A DNA stretch of 64,000 nucleotides from Monosporascus cannonballus (Eukaryota > Ascomycota > Sordariomycetes > Xylariales): NCBI GenBank assembly GCA_004154925.1, contig QJNS01000134.1:148328-212327 (forward strand). Direction: 5' to 3'. A model generated the notes under the pieces. It was given only the letters and a program-made list of their open reading frames with translations, was not told the origin of the DNA and ran no database searches. The position numbers were made by a program, and so were the translations under genes. Numbering within the stretch: position 1 is the stretch's first letter; each line of letters opens with the position of its first letter. This document shows positions 14,572-26,690 of this stretch, one piece after another.

Positions 14572-14625
14572 GCGGCTTATTTAAGCCGCCGTTTCGCTAT
14601 ATATACGCAAGCGCTACGCGCTTGC
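14572..14625. repeat. Pair of GC-rich perfect hairpins
   Basis: Two perfect inverted repeats in a small GC-rich island. The first is at 14,572-14,589 (8-bp arms GCGGCTTA/TAAGCCGC, TT loop); the second is at 14,607-14,625 (arms GCAAGCGC/GCGCTTGC, loop TAC). The second is followed directly by CTAG. A hairpin of the same design lies at 34,096-34,114. They could be termini of a Helitron-like or other element; that is a guess. Confidence 0.6.
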
Positions 14626-14733
14626 TAGATAGCTCTTTTCTTTCTTTCTCGTCCAACAATAAAACATGTTCCAGAAATCCAAGAGATGTACAGCGCCGTG
14701 ATAATGTTATAATATAATAAATATGTATTTAAA

Positions 14734-14997
14734 TGTGACGGCTTGCCGGTTTAACCAACTATTAAACCTTAAGTTGACAGATTTATGTTAGCAAGAGTAT
14801 CGTAAAAATCTAAGCAATAAATATAATAACTTATTACGTTTTGTAATACCAAAAATATTTTAAATAACGAATTATTATTATAAATTAATATTATATAAAT
14901 TATGGAAATAACGATTATCTTGTATCTTTATTTTATCCTTTTATAATTCCAAGATTCGTTAAGTTCGCCAGCAATTCTCGCGATCCAGTATTTGCTG
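14734..14997 (-). repeat. 3' LTR of the gypsy element, truncated
   Basis: Matches 20,837 to about 21,094 of the right LTR up to the first 36-bp unit (GCGATCCAG...TTGCTGG), then diverges. The remaining roughly 120-130 bp expected before the CCATGACA end are absent. Confidence 0.7.
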
Positions 14998-15600
14998 GCT
15001 GTTGTTTTATCTGCTAATCCTCGTTAAATAGCGCCTTGTTCTTATTGCGAACGGCGGAAATTTAAATGCAAACTGTCCGAAAAGGATTTTTTTCGTTATT
15101 TTTCGTACGTCCGTTATTAACAGGCCAATTATGACGTTCGTAACCTTAGCCCGGAATAATTTCAGAAAATTATTACTTAATACCGTAAGCTTAAAAAAAC
15201 GTTGGAAGCCGTTATGGAGGCTAAAAAGCTTACCAAGGCTTATATTTATCGTATTTGGAAGTAGAAAAAAATATGGTATGAAAAAATGATAAAGGCCGTG
15301 TTCCGTGGCATCGACAATTTAGAGGAACTGGAAAAGTTGGAGCGTTAAGAAAAACAGGCCGGGCCGGAGGCCGTTAAGGCTATAACGGCGGAGGCCGTTC
15401 CTTTTTTCGACTGGTCCAATCTGGAGTTCACAAACTGGTTGTTTATTAATTAGGGAACTTTTGACCTTGCCGATTTCGGCGTTATTGGTAAAAGTTTTTT
15501 AATAGACGCTGGGCGTTAATAAGATTTTTAGCAGGTTCCCAGGTATTTTCGGAATCCGGGTGCTTTTTTTATTTAATTAGGTACTAAGTAAGTCCGTTTT
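14998..15600 (+). pseudogene. Antisense cysteine-motif ORF inside the gypsy element
   Basis: Plus-strand reading, opposite to gag-pol, gives a long frame interrupted by a handful of stops. It starts with a CxxC...C cluster (about 15,030-15,080; residues CSYCERRKFKC) and continues with a Lys/Glu-rich, probably coiled-coil section (about 15,190-15,350) and an acidic/aromatic end near 15,400. Most stops are TAA/TAG at places where CAA/CAG would fit, typical of RIP. It lies between the end of pol and the 3' LTR. I do not recognise the family; it may be an accessory gene of this retroelement or a captured gene fragment. Confidence 0.45.
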
Positions 15601-15639
15601 GTTTTCGCATATCGAATATTTTTTTTTATTTCGTATGTT

Positions 15640-18600
15640 TATTTGTTTTTTAATTCCATATCGTTTTATACCGTATATATTTTAATTATATCTGTTATTA
15701 ATTCGAATAAAAAAATATAAAAAATTGGATAAAATTTAACTTTTAGTAAAAGTTTTAATTAGTAATTATTTTCTGAGATTTTCTTATCGATTTTATATGG
15801 GCCGATATATTTGAAATTAAATTTTTTGTTAGGTCGTTTTGTTTAAATGTTTTTTATGGCGAAAAAAACTATTTTCCCTTTTTCGAAAATTAATTCTTTT
15901 AATCTTTTTTGGTTGTAATATTTATTTATTTGATTTCGTACGAATTCTAGTTTTGTTTTTATTTGTTAATGCAACTGTCGTAATTATTCTAACGTAAGAA
16001 TTACTTTAATATTGATTGGACCGTCGTTACGCGTTTCCATATAAACTTTTGAAATAAAACCAAAATTTGCGTTCGTAAGTATTACCTTAATGCTTTCGTA
16101 ATAATTAATATTGTAAGTTAGCTGAATAATCGGTAACTTTTTAACCTAATTATTCTGTTCGTAATTAATATAATATCGTAAATAAGTTTTTAAGGTATAA
16201 TTTGTTCGTTTTATTTATTTATTTGTTTAAAGTTTAAATATGCTGGATAATTTGTGATTTAAGCCGATTTGCGTTATTAGGCCTTGCCAAAATTTTAATG
16301 CAAATATCGATCCTTTATTTAATATGATTTCTATTAATAATCCGTATATGTTGAAAATATATTTGAAAAAAATATATGCCAGCTGTTTGGCGTTTGTATT
16401 CTTATGGTATGGTAAAAAATAAGAAAATTTTGTGAATCGGTCGACGATTACGAAAATGTTATCGTAATGTATTTCTATAATTGGATTTTTTGATATAAGA
16501 AGTTTAATAATAAAATCGAATGTAATTAAATACCATAGTTATTTTGCGATTGGTAATAGCTGTAGTTTTTCGTATAGTTTGTATCGTCGAGCCTTTACTT
16601 TGGCGTAAATATTATATTGCCGTATAACTTTTCGTATCGTTAATTTTATTTTAGGAAAGGAATATATACGTTAAAGTCGTTTTAAGGTTTTGTAAATCTT
16701 TGGATATTTATGTAATTAATATTCGTATTTTTTCGTACTAGATCCTTTTGGTATTTTTCTGGAATTTATATTTTGTTCGTTTTTTGGTTTTTTGGGAGAT
16801 TATCGTTATATTGTTAAATTTTCTGGTACATATCGCAAGGTATTGCCCGAATCGTCGCAATCTGTCGTAAGCGTAAATATCTTTTTATAATGATATTAAA
16901 AATTATATAATTAATTTTAACCAATTTTTTTCGAGGTTTGGTTATTTGCTTAAAGTATTTGTTTTATTGTTTTCTGATTTTTTTTGTGAATAATAACGAA
17001 GTCGAAATTTGCCAATTTTTTTACGTATTTTAATTATCGTCCTGTAAGTTTTCTGGTTGTGGTAAATCGGGTAAGATTTTGATGATCCGTATAAACCTTA
17101 ACCTGGTGCAAACTTCCTTTTAGAAAGTGCCTAAATTCCCGAAATGCTATAATAATGGCCATAAATTCCTTATTTGGAATGCCATAATTAAATTTGGTTC
17201 CTTTTAATTTATACGAAAAAAATGTAATAAGGTATAATTTGCTTTAATTATTTCGTTATCCGATTATTACGTTTAACGCGTAATCCGAAATATCGGTTTT
17301 TAGCTTAACGGGGCGGTTTGGATCATATATAATTAATATTGGTTCCTTAATAATTGCATTTTTGATAGCCTGAAATGCTTTTTCCGTATTTGGCGTCCAT
17401 TTAAATTCCTTTTTTTTCTTCATGAGATTTATTAGGGGTATAATTATTTTGCTAAAGTTTCGAATAAATTTCTTGTAGTAATTAGCAAATTTAAAGAATG
17501 CCTGTATTTTTTTAATTATTATTAACGTTTGTTATTTTGTAACTGCAGCGATTTTCTTAGGGTTTATCTTAATGTGTTCTGGGGTAATAATATATTCCAA
17601 ATATTCCATTTCCTATATATGGAATTAATTTTTTTCCGCGTTAACAAGTAGTTTTGCGTTTTATAAAGCTTAAAGAATTTTATGAACGTATTCTGCGTAT
17701 GTTTTTTTTGTTTTTAAGAAAATGAGAATGTCGTCGAAATAGCAAATAACAAAAATATCGAGGTATTTTCGTAGTACGTAGTTAATTATTTGCTGAAAAG
17801 TTATTAGTACGTTCGTAAATCCTATTAATGTAACCAAATATTTAAATAATCCGTATTTCGTTCTGAAAGTTATTTTTTATTCGTATCTTTTTTTAATCTT
17901 AATAAGGTTATATTTATTTTTAAGATTTAATGCTATAAACCATTTAATTTCGTAAAATTAATTTTTCATTTTTGTAATTAGGGATAATAATATTCGATTT
18001 TTAATTATAATATTATTTAATTATTAATAATTAACCATAAGTCGTAATTTTTCGTTTTTTTTCAATATAAAGAATATTGGATATCCTGCTGGTAATTTCG
18101 AAAATCGAATCCATTTTTATAGCCGATTTTTCAAGTATTCTTTAAGAATGCGTAATTCGTTTTTATTAAGGTTGTAAATAGGGTAAAACCTTATCGAAGA
18201 TTTTTCTTTAAGGATTATTTTATGATTTTATTTGCTATGTTTTAGTAGCTTTATATCGAGCTTTTTCCTAAAAAGCTGCTTATATTTGTAATACTGTAAT
18301 AGTATATTGGTTAAATTCTTTGATTTTTTGGGCTGCTATTTTTATTATTCTAAATCGTTATTTAGTTACCTTAATTTCGTTTTGATAATAGTAACGATAC
18401 GTCGTATTTTTCTTTGATGCCCGTTTTCTTTTTTGTATTTTGTTCCTTTAAGTAGTAAAGTATTTGTCGTATTTTTATGTTTGTATTTGTTATTATTATT
18501 AATTAAATGTTAAAATCTTAATTCTTTTTTTTGTTTGCTAATGGGGTATAAGGCAAACCTTACCTGGCTAATCCCGTTATTAATTAAGATTCCGTACTGG

Positions 18601-20800
18601 CGTATTTATGGTAATCCTAAGATTATATCGTAATTTTCGAATAAAACGATATCGAAATTAATTATCTGGTATTATCCTTGGACAAAAATCTCGAAGTAAT
18701 TAATTTCGCGTATAATTTTTCCGTTATCGTAAGCGAATTCCTAACTTTCGGCATTCGTTGCTATATAGAGTTTTAACTTATATTTCCATAGCAGTTTAAG
18801 CTTATTGATTATATCCGGTGTAATATAATTTCCGCCCAAAGCTCCGTAATTTATTATTACGGTATACCAGTACGTTCCGATTCGTATTTTTAAGGTAATA
18901 AGGTCGTTAACGTTTCTTATTATTGCGTTTAAAGCCTTTTTTGGAAATTTCTTTTAATTCCTTTAGGTCTTATTATCTTGCGGCTTTTTTATAAGTAACC
19001 TTTTTTTTTAATTCCTATTCGAATCTGTCGAACTTTACTTATGTTTTTTCGTTCAGTACGTTAAGTTGCTGTATTTATCGCTGTTGTCGGCATACTGTTT
19101 CTTTAAGCCGTATTAGCTGTTCCTCGTTTTTTTATAGTTTTTTTTCTTATCGAGTAAATTATTTTTTCATATTTGCGACTACATCCCATTATGCGTTATT
19201 TTAGCTGTCGTTCTAGAGATTTCCTATAAACTAACGTATTTTTTCCTTAATGGCCGTTTTTTCGTAAGGATTTATAATAAATATTAATTGAAAATAAAAA
19301 TCCGTAATAATTTTTTAATAATATTTTTTTACCGTACGTTGGATTAATTCCTTTTTCGTTTGGTAATTGCACCATCCATAATGATAAAAGGGGTTTTTCT
19401 GCGGGCATTATTTTTTTTAAGCTAGCTTTTTGTTTCGGCCAATTATTAGATATCTCCTGGGGCTATGGTTCGAAGCTGTTAATACCATTGTTCGTCGTTT
19501 TTGTTATGCCCGGTACGGTTAAAAAAGTTAAATCCCTTATAGTATATTCGGGTAATTCGTACGTAAATATATTATTTTTATTTTTCATGGTCGGGATATT
19601 CTCGTCGTCGACAGTATATGGCGTATATTTTGCCATATCGATCGGACGTTTTAGGGCAAAGTTTTTCTGTCTAATTCCGGTACTTATGTAATTATTTTTG
19701 TAATGCTTTTTGTTGTACTTGCGTTATTTATTAAGCTAGTTTTTTGGCTTTTCGCATTTTGCGTCGGATTTTTTATTATGATGGTCCTTGTTGAACTTTT
19801 TGCTGGGGACCTGATACATATTTGGCTTAAATTATGTTAATGGCCTTGCTGTCGTTTCCTTAGTTATTCCTGGACTGTCCTTCCGGTATAGGGGTTTAAT
19901 TATTTTGTCGTGGCTTTTTGGGTTTTTTGCATTTATAGGCCTTATGTCCTATTTTGCCGCAATTAAAGCATTTAATCTGGTTCCAATCCTATTTGTGGGT
20001 AACGCCGAATTCCATAAGTTCTGGCATTATTCCATAAGAAATAAAAGGTGCGTTTCGTTTTTTTCCTTAGTTGGATTTGTTATATTCCGAACATAAGGTA
20101 TATTATCTCTTTTTTTCCTATCGTCTTTCAAATTATCGGTTATCAATTTTAATTACTTTTGTAATGTACCGGTCCAAGGTAATTAATCGTTTAATCCAAA
20201 TAATTTTATCTTTTATATTATCTTTTAATTTTTTGTAAAATATGTTAATAAGGGCGTTAGCTTTGTTATTTTCCCATCCGGCCTTGGCCGCAAAACTTTT
20301 GAAGGTTACGGCGTACTTAGATGCAGGTTCTCTTTATTAGAATTATAAAAATTATTAAGCCGTTAATCGTTTTTTATCCGGATTGCCGAAATTATCGCAC
20401 ATTTTGTTTTCGAAATTAGTATAAGTTAAAAAAATCTTATTAATAAAGTTTTCCTTATTTACTTTTTTTATTTCTAAAAAGTTTTTTATAATAGGCTTAA
20501 ACCAATTAACCGCATTTCTTATCAGGCATATTTTTATTATTAGGACCATATCCGCTAGGTCGCTAAGGTTTAAAAAACGAAGGTAAATTTGTACTTAAGT
20601 TAAAAAAGTTTAAAGGTTATTTTTTTCATCATAAGGTTTTAGCTTCTTTAACTTTATACGGGCAAAAAAGGGTTAAGTAAATAACGTAGCCCTAAATTAT
20701 CAGACTTTTTTTTTTCCAGCTCTCGAACTCGAGTCTAAAGCTACTAAATAAGGGTTTCCTAAGTGCTAGTCGATATTTTGACAGTGTTAAATATTGCTCA
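15640..20800 (-). pseudogene. gag-pol polyprotein relic of the gypsy element
   Basis: Minus-strand reading shows a CCHC zinc knuckle (19,929-19,970, CX2CX4HX4C) in gag. RT contains CYFDDILIF at 17,718-17,741. RNase H at about 17,000-17,400 has recognisable pieces such as TDISDYAL, NKEFMAII and VYTDHQNLT. The integrase/core region at about 15,950-16,900 includes FDFIIKLPISKN-like and IFVIVDRFTKF stretches. The C-terminal part near 15,650-15,700 resembles the FHPVFHVSLLE end seen in fungal gypsy pol. Numerous in-frame stops are consistent with transitions. The function would have been reverse transcription and integration of the element; this copy cannot do it. Confidence 0.85.
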
Positions 20801-20836
20801 GAATTTAACGGTATTATTAAATAAAAGCTTATAACG

Positions 20837-21227
20837 TATGACGGCTTAGCGGTTTAACCAATTATTAGACCTTAAGTCGACGGATTTATATTAATAAAAG
20901 TATTATAAGAATTTAAATAATAAATATAATAACTTATTATATTTCGTAATATTAAGGATATTTTAAATAATAAATTATTATTATAAATTAATATTATGTA
21001 AATTATGGAAATAATAATTATTTTATATCTTTGTTCTGTCTTTTTATAATCTTAAGATTCGCTGGGTTCGCTAGCGATCCTCGCGATCCAGGACTTGTTG
21101 GACTCGCCAGCGATCCTCGCGATCCAGGACTTGCTGGACTCGCCAGCGATCCTCAGGATCACGTGATCTGGGGCGTCTCCACTCCTCTTGACCGTTTCTG
21201 GTTGTGCTAAGTGGCTGGGCCATGACA
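20837..21227 (-). repeat. 5' LTR of the gypsy element
   Basis: 391 bp from TATGACGG (a transition of TGTGACGG) to CCATGACA. Contains the 36-bp tandem repeat at 21,076-21,147 and a CACGTGAT segment near 21,160. The right third is conspicuously GC-rich compared with its surroundings. Confidence 0.85.
21076..21147. repeat. 36-bp tandem repeat within the LTR (2 copies plus a partial third)
   Basis: Two nearly identical 36-bp units starting GATCCTCGCGATCCAGG (21,076-21,111; 21,112-21,147; one mismatch), followed by a partial unit. The truncated left LTR has only one. The other gypsy copy's LTR has units of the same period but diverged sequence, so copy number varies between LTRs. Confidence 0.85.
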
Positions 21228-21232
21228 TTAAA

Positions 21233-24200
21233 ATACGTTTGGAATTTTTACGTATTATATTTAATAAGTTCGTTTTTTTATTTAATTAAGTATTTACGTT
21301 ATTTAAGATTATTTCGATAAATAACGGTGTTTTTTGTTATTTATTTCTTTGTTTTTAAATAAATTTAGCAATGTTATTTAAATATTATCTGGTCTTTAAT
21401 TATATTACGCTTTTAATAAAAATATCGAAAATGTACTTTGGATTTGTTAATATTTAATGAAAAGAATTATTCTATAAATTTAAAACTTTATTAGTTTTTT
21501 AATTATAATTCGAATATAAATAAATATAAATTTGTTATTTTTAAATTTATATTTTTAATTTATAAATCTATTCATTACTTTAATTAAAGGTTTATAGATA
21601 TGTAATGGTAATTATAATAGTTTTTTAAATTGCGGTTATTCTTTTCGTAATATTTGTATATTATTCGATAAATATTGTTAGTTTTTTAAGGCTTTCTTCT
21701 ACTTGTTGTATTTATTTTTTAAAAATTTAAAGCAAATATTTTATTATTTTTAAGTAATATCTGTATAACTTTTCGAACGAAAGAAAGCCGGTAAATATAT
21801 TTCGAACGTTATTATATACCAATTCTATATTTTTTAATGATTCTATTTACTTATTTTATTATTTATTAATATAATTACACAAATAATATTTGAAAATTTA
21901 ATAAATAGGTTTTACTTAATCATCGATTTTCAAATAATAAATAATCGAAATTTGCCGTTTTATATTTATTTTTTGAAAGACTTTTTTTTAAAATTAATTT
22001 ATAAATAAATCATTTCTATAATTAATAATTCTAATCAACGTATCGAATTTATATTTTACTTTATTCTAAAATAATTAGGTTAATTTGATTACGCTTAAAA
22101 TTTTAACCGTAAAAATAAATAAGTTTAATTTTATAAAATCGTTAACGTTTGTTACGATAACGGTATATCTTAACCTGTCTAAGTTTAAACTTTTAAAAAG
22201 TTTTATAATAAAATTTAATAAGTTTTTTAAAAAGATTATTTAAATTATTTATGATGTAATTTTATTATACTTTAATAATTTAAATATTATGTGGTATATT
22301 TTCGAATATAATAGGTTATATTGTTTTAATAAAAGTTTTTAGCTATTAATCTTAACGTACGCATATATTACATATATTTTATTTTGAGGTTATTATAATA
22401 TTAATTTTTTAATTGATTTTATCAAACCTTTAATTCAAGACTTACGAATTTATATTAATAGTATAAAATGTTATTTAAGGTTAAAAATATTTTCCCTTTA
22501 TTTCGGCTTAATATTTAATATTTTGTATTAACTTTGTAATATTTAAGCTTTTAATTTAAAATTTTCGAAATTAGTTATAAAAGTATTGGAAATGTTTAAT
22601 TATAATATTATTTTATTTTTAGATATTATTTTTATTAATGGACATAAAACGTATTAATTATGAACAATAATTTTAATAGTAATTTTATTTCTACAGATTT
22701 TTGGAAATCTAATTATAATATAATCGTAATTTTCGGTTATTATTAGTTAATTATTAATGGTATTATTATTACGATTTATATTTATAATATTATACATAAA
22801 TAATAAATTTTAAAAAAAATATAGTTTTTTATTGTTGTTTTTGAAAGGTTTTTGCCATTATCTAATAAAAGCTTTTTCTTTGTTTTATACGGGTAATAAT
22901 TATTTAAACTTTTATTATCAGGAATCTATTTGGAAATTAAACGTCAAATAAGTTTTATGCTATTTTTACGAAATATTCTATTTTTTTATAATATTTTAAA
23001 TCGCGCTATATATTTGTAATTAATATCTGCATATTTTTCAATAAATTGTTCGTAAGTTTTCGTGTGTTTAATAATATTAACACTATATTTCCCTTTGCTT
23101 TTTTTACATATATATTAAATAGTTAAATAATCTTTTTGCTAAATTAATAACGCTCGGTGAATATTAGATTTTAAAATAGAATTAAGAAAAACGATACATT
23201 TAGTAAGTAGAATTTTCTCTAAAATTATATATTAATATATTTATGATATTCTTTAATATTATATGACCGTTACATAGTAGAAAATACATTTTGCGTTTTT
23301 AAAAATATTAACGTTAATATTTGAAATCTTTTTATTATCGTTAGAAATTTTATTATATTATAATTTATTTTTTTCAGCAAAGGTATATTTTCGTAGTTAA
23401 AATATAATGAAGAGTTAATACTTTTTCTATTTTTGTAATAATGTTTTTAATATAAATTTTATTAAAATGTTTATTTTAATTCCAATGTTTTTGAAACTAT
23501 TTTAATATTGGAAAACAATTCTAAATGAAAAGACATTTTTTCATATATGAAATAATTTCTTTTATTTTTCCCGATTAATAGAAACTTATTTTTCTACTTT
23601 GGTATCATATTCCATTAATAATTTAATAATAAGTTTAATAATATACAAATAATAAAAGATAAATTTCAAATATAAATTTGTAAATTTTAAAAACTTTACA
23701 AAATATTAATAGATTTCTATTTTAATTACGTTTTAATAATCTGGATATATAGATAATATATTTTTAATTTATCAATAATAAGCACGGAGCTTAATAAATA
23801 CTTTTGTTTAAAAAAGATTTACATTTAAATTTTTAATATATAATTAATTTTACAATACTCATTCGTAAATTCATTACAAAGATTTAGTATATATTTTAAA
23901 TTATTCGAATAAATAATATTATTATTTAAATATTATATATTTATATATTTATATATATTTAGGTATCTTAAAGAGAATTTTATAAATATAAATTTAAAAT
24001 ATAACTGCTATATTAATAAAATTAAATAAGATAAATATATATTCGAATTATTTTTAATAGCTTCGAAAAGTTATTCTTTTATTAAATATTTCTTTACCTT
24101 TAATATAATAATGAATATTTGCAAAATTACTTTTTTAAACTATTTTGTGTACTTTGAAGCCGTTTATTATTTTTACAATTAAAAATAAAAACTATGGACT

Positions 24201-26484
24201 ATTTACTAGCATTTAATTTAATTCCATATAATTATTGTATAAGCCAAAATTAATCTTCTTTGTAAATATGAATAATATGAATACTTTTACTTCTATTTTT
24301 AAATAATATATTTATTCTATTTTTAAGCATTTTCGAGTAGATTTTTCGAATATTTTTCGTTAAGTTTTCAACATAATATAAATTTAACCAAACGACGCTA
24401 TTCTTTTTAAAATTGAATTTAATATAGATTTTACCTATATTAATTTACAAAGAATCGTTATTCTTTCGAAATATATTTGTTAGAATCTCTTAGATATATG
24501 AAAAAAACTAGGTAAATTTCCTTTTTATTATTTTGTCAATTTTAAAATATTTAGTTTCTTAATTAAATTTATTATCTTAACGGTATAACTTTATTTGTCG
24601 AAAAACGTTAAATTTATAATTTGTTGTCCGTTAACTTTTTATACTAATTTATGTAATATTTAATTTATAATTGTATTTAATAAAATACTTAATTTATGTA
24701 TATTTAGTATAAATATTAAGGAATTAAGCATTTTTAATTATAATGTATTTTCAAATACACTTACGTAAATTTTGTTTATTTTCGTTATTATTCGTTATAT
24801 TAATAAACGTTTTATAAACCCTATAATATTTAATATATATATCGTTAACGCCGATAAAATTCGAAATATCTACGGAGAGTAATTAAAAGTTAAAGCCTTT
24901 TTATTAATTTTTTAATTGTAATATTTATTTATGTTCCGATATTTATATGCGTTTATATTACTATATCTTTCGTATATTTTAATAAACACTTCTTTTAAAA
25001 CTCAGTTTTATTACAACAATTATTTAATTACTAACGGAAATCAATTAAATATATATATTTATTTCGGCTTTTCTTTTAAAGTTTTCGTTGGAGAATTAAT
25101 TTAATTTATCGTTAGATGTAATAATGTTTTATACAGTTTCTGGAAATTGATTTTCGCAAAACGGGAATAACGAATTTTTCGTATTTTCTTTAGAATTGTA
25201 ATTTACATTTTTATAACGTTTTCTTTTAATATTACAGTATTTGGATAAATTCTGATGGAAATTAAAGATATTAAAATAGGTAAATTTATTTTAATGGGAA
25301 TTAAATCGACAATTATACTATTTTCGTATATAGAAACGTCCGTAATTTCTATTATTTTTATACGGTATTTTTAATTTGTTTTTAGAATTTCTTTTAAAAA
25401 GAATTTTAAAATAAGATTGTTTATCTTTATTAATATTTTTAATAAAAAACAATACATTTTCTTTTGCTGTTTTTGAAATATTTTAATAACGTTTTTTTAT
25501 TTATTAGGTTATTAATTCGTTTTAATTTAAGGTATTTCCGTAATAAGGTATTTTGTAATCATAATACTAATTTATAAAAATAATTCAAGTTAAAATTCTT
25601 ATTATTCCGGTTCTTTTTCGTACTAAAAATATTTACGAATTTTATTTTATAAATTTAAAGCTTTTCTTTAATATAAATATTTAATAACGATTAATCGATT
25701 CGTTATTACAATTTTATAAATTATTTTCTATACTTTTAATATAAATATTAACATTTACCTAAATCTTTTAAATAAACATTAATATGTTTTTTGTTTTTAA
25801 TTTCTTTTTAATTAAAATAATTATATATAATGCGGTATAATTGTTAAATGTTCCTAAAAAATATATATATGTATATAGCTTATAATTTAATCAATATAAA
25901 TAGAAATATTTTATTTTAGTTTTTCAGCAAAAATCTTAATAATAGTTTTTACTTAATTCTTTTAATTAACGTATCTCGAAAAGTTTTAGATAATTATAAT
26001 ACAGTATTTGGTTGTTATTTTTAGATCTTTATAACGATATTGTCATTAATTTATAAAACTTTACTTGTTTAATTTATATTATCGTTTAGTATTTAACTTA
26101 TTACTGTAATAATTCCGAATATTATTCGTTTTATTAACGAATAATGTTTAAAATTTAATTATTATTAAAAAAATTCATTTTTTTATTTTAAATTCCGGAA
26201 CGTAATCGTTATATTATATCCTTTTTTCGACCATTCGATTAGCGATTATCGGAATATATTTTTATTATATATATAAAGAGATTTAAAATCCCGGTATTTG
26301 AAATCTTTTATCTGTTAAAGTTTTATCGTAAACTTTTTCGCTTAATTTTATATCGTCATCGATCTTTTATTTATTAGGTTCCGATTAGTAATCTTTTCAA
26401 CTGGTAATTTAAGTTCGTTTTACTATCGGCGAATGTTGCTTTTAGTAATTATTTTATTATTTTCTATAGTAAAAATGAAAGAAA
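21233..26484. other. AT-rich transposon debris, unidentified
   Basis: No domain could be read. Minus-strand frames around 21,740-21,840 and 26,200-26,400 look like old coding sequence with transition-type stops. Nothing else is supported. Confidence 0.5.
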
Positions 26485-26690
26485 TGTACAATAATAAATA
26501 ATTATAAATTAGGGTAAAATAATCTCCGACTAATTATAAAGTATATTTTAAGAAATAAGTATATTAAGTTATTTTTATCTGATATTTCCTATTAACTGCC
26601 AAATAGTAGATTTATATTAATAAGTATATCCGTAGCTAATCAATAGCTAGTCGGCTACCAGCCTTACCCAATAAATGTTATATCCTTACA
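26485..26690. repeat. Candidate LTR B
   Basis: 206 bp running from TGTACA to CTTACA, homologous to 12,443-12,662. The interior contains the palindrome-like AGCTAATCAATAGCTAG and GC-richer GGCTACCAGCC near its end. Confidence 0.5.

Larger units (their letters stand above)
14734..21227 (-). mobile_element. Ty3/gypsy retrotransposon, near full length, RIP-mutated
   Basis: Bounded by TGTGACGG at the left and CCATGACA at the right, with identical 5-bp flanks TTAAA (14,729-14,733 and 21,228-21,232), a clear integration duplication. Genes read on the minus strand in the order gag, RT, RNase H, integrase, which is the Ty3/gypsy order. LTRs lie at both ends but the left one is incomplete. Many stops arise from C-to-T/G-to-A changes, so it is inactive. 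It is clearly less decayed than its sister at 3,840-7,202. Confidence 0.9.
12443..26690 (-). mobile_element. Probable degraded LTR element enclosing the gypsy copy
   Basis: Two direct repeats in the same orientation (about 12,443-12,662 and 26,485-26,690) look like RIP-diverged LTRs. If they are a pair, the element without the 6.5-kb gypsy insertion would be about 7.75 kb, a normal LTR-element size. No RT, integrase or gag motif could be read in its own interior (12,663-14,728; 21,233-26,484). Orientation and family are therefore guesses, and the repeats could equally be two solo LTRs. Confidence 0.4.

Noticed and set aside
19488..20096. Plus-strand frames of 63-67 codons inside gypsy gag
   Set aside because: They lie opposite the CCHC zinc knuckle and other gag sequence read on the minus strand, so they are shadows.
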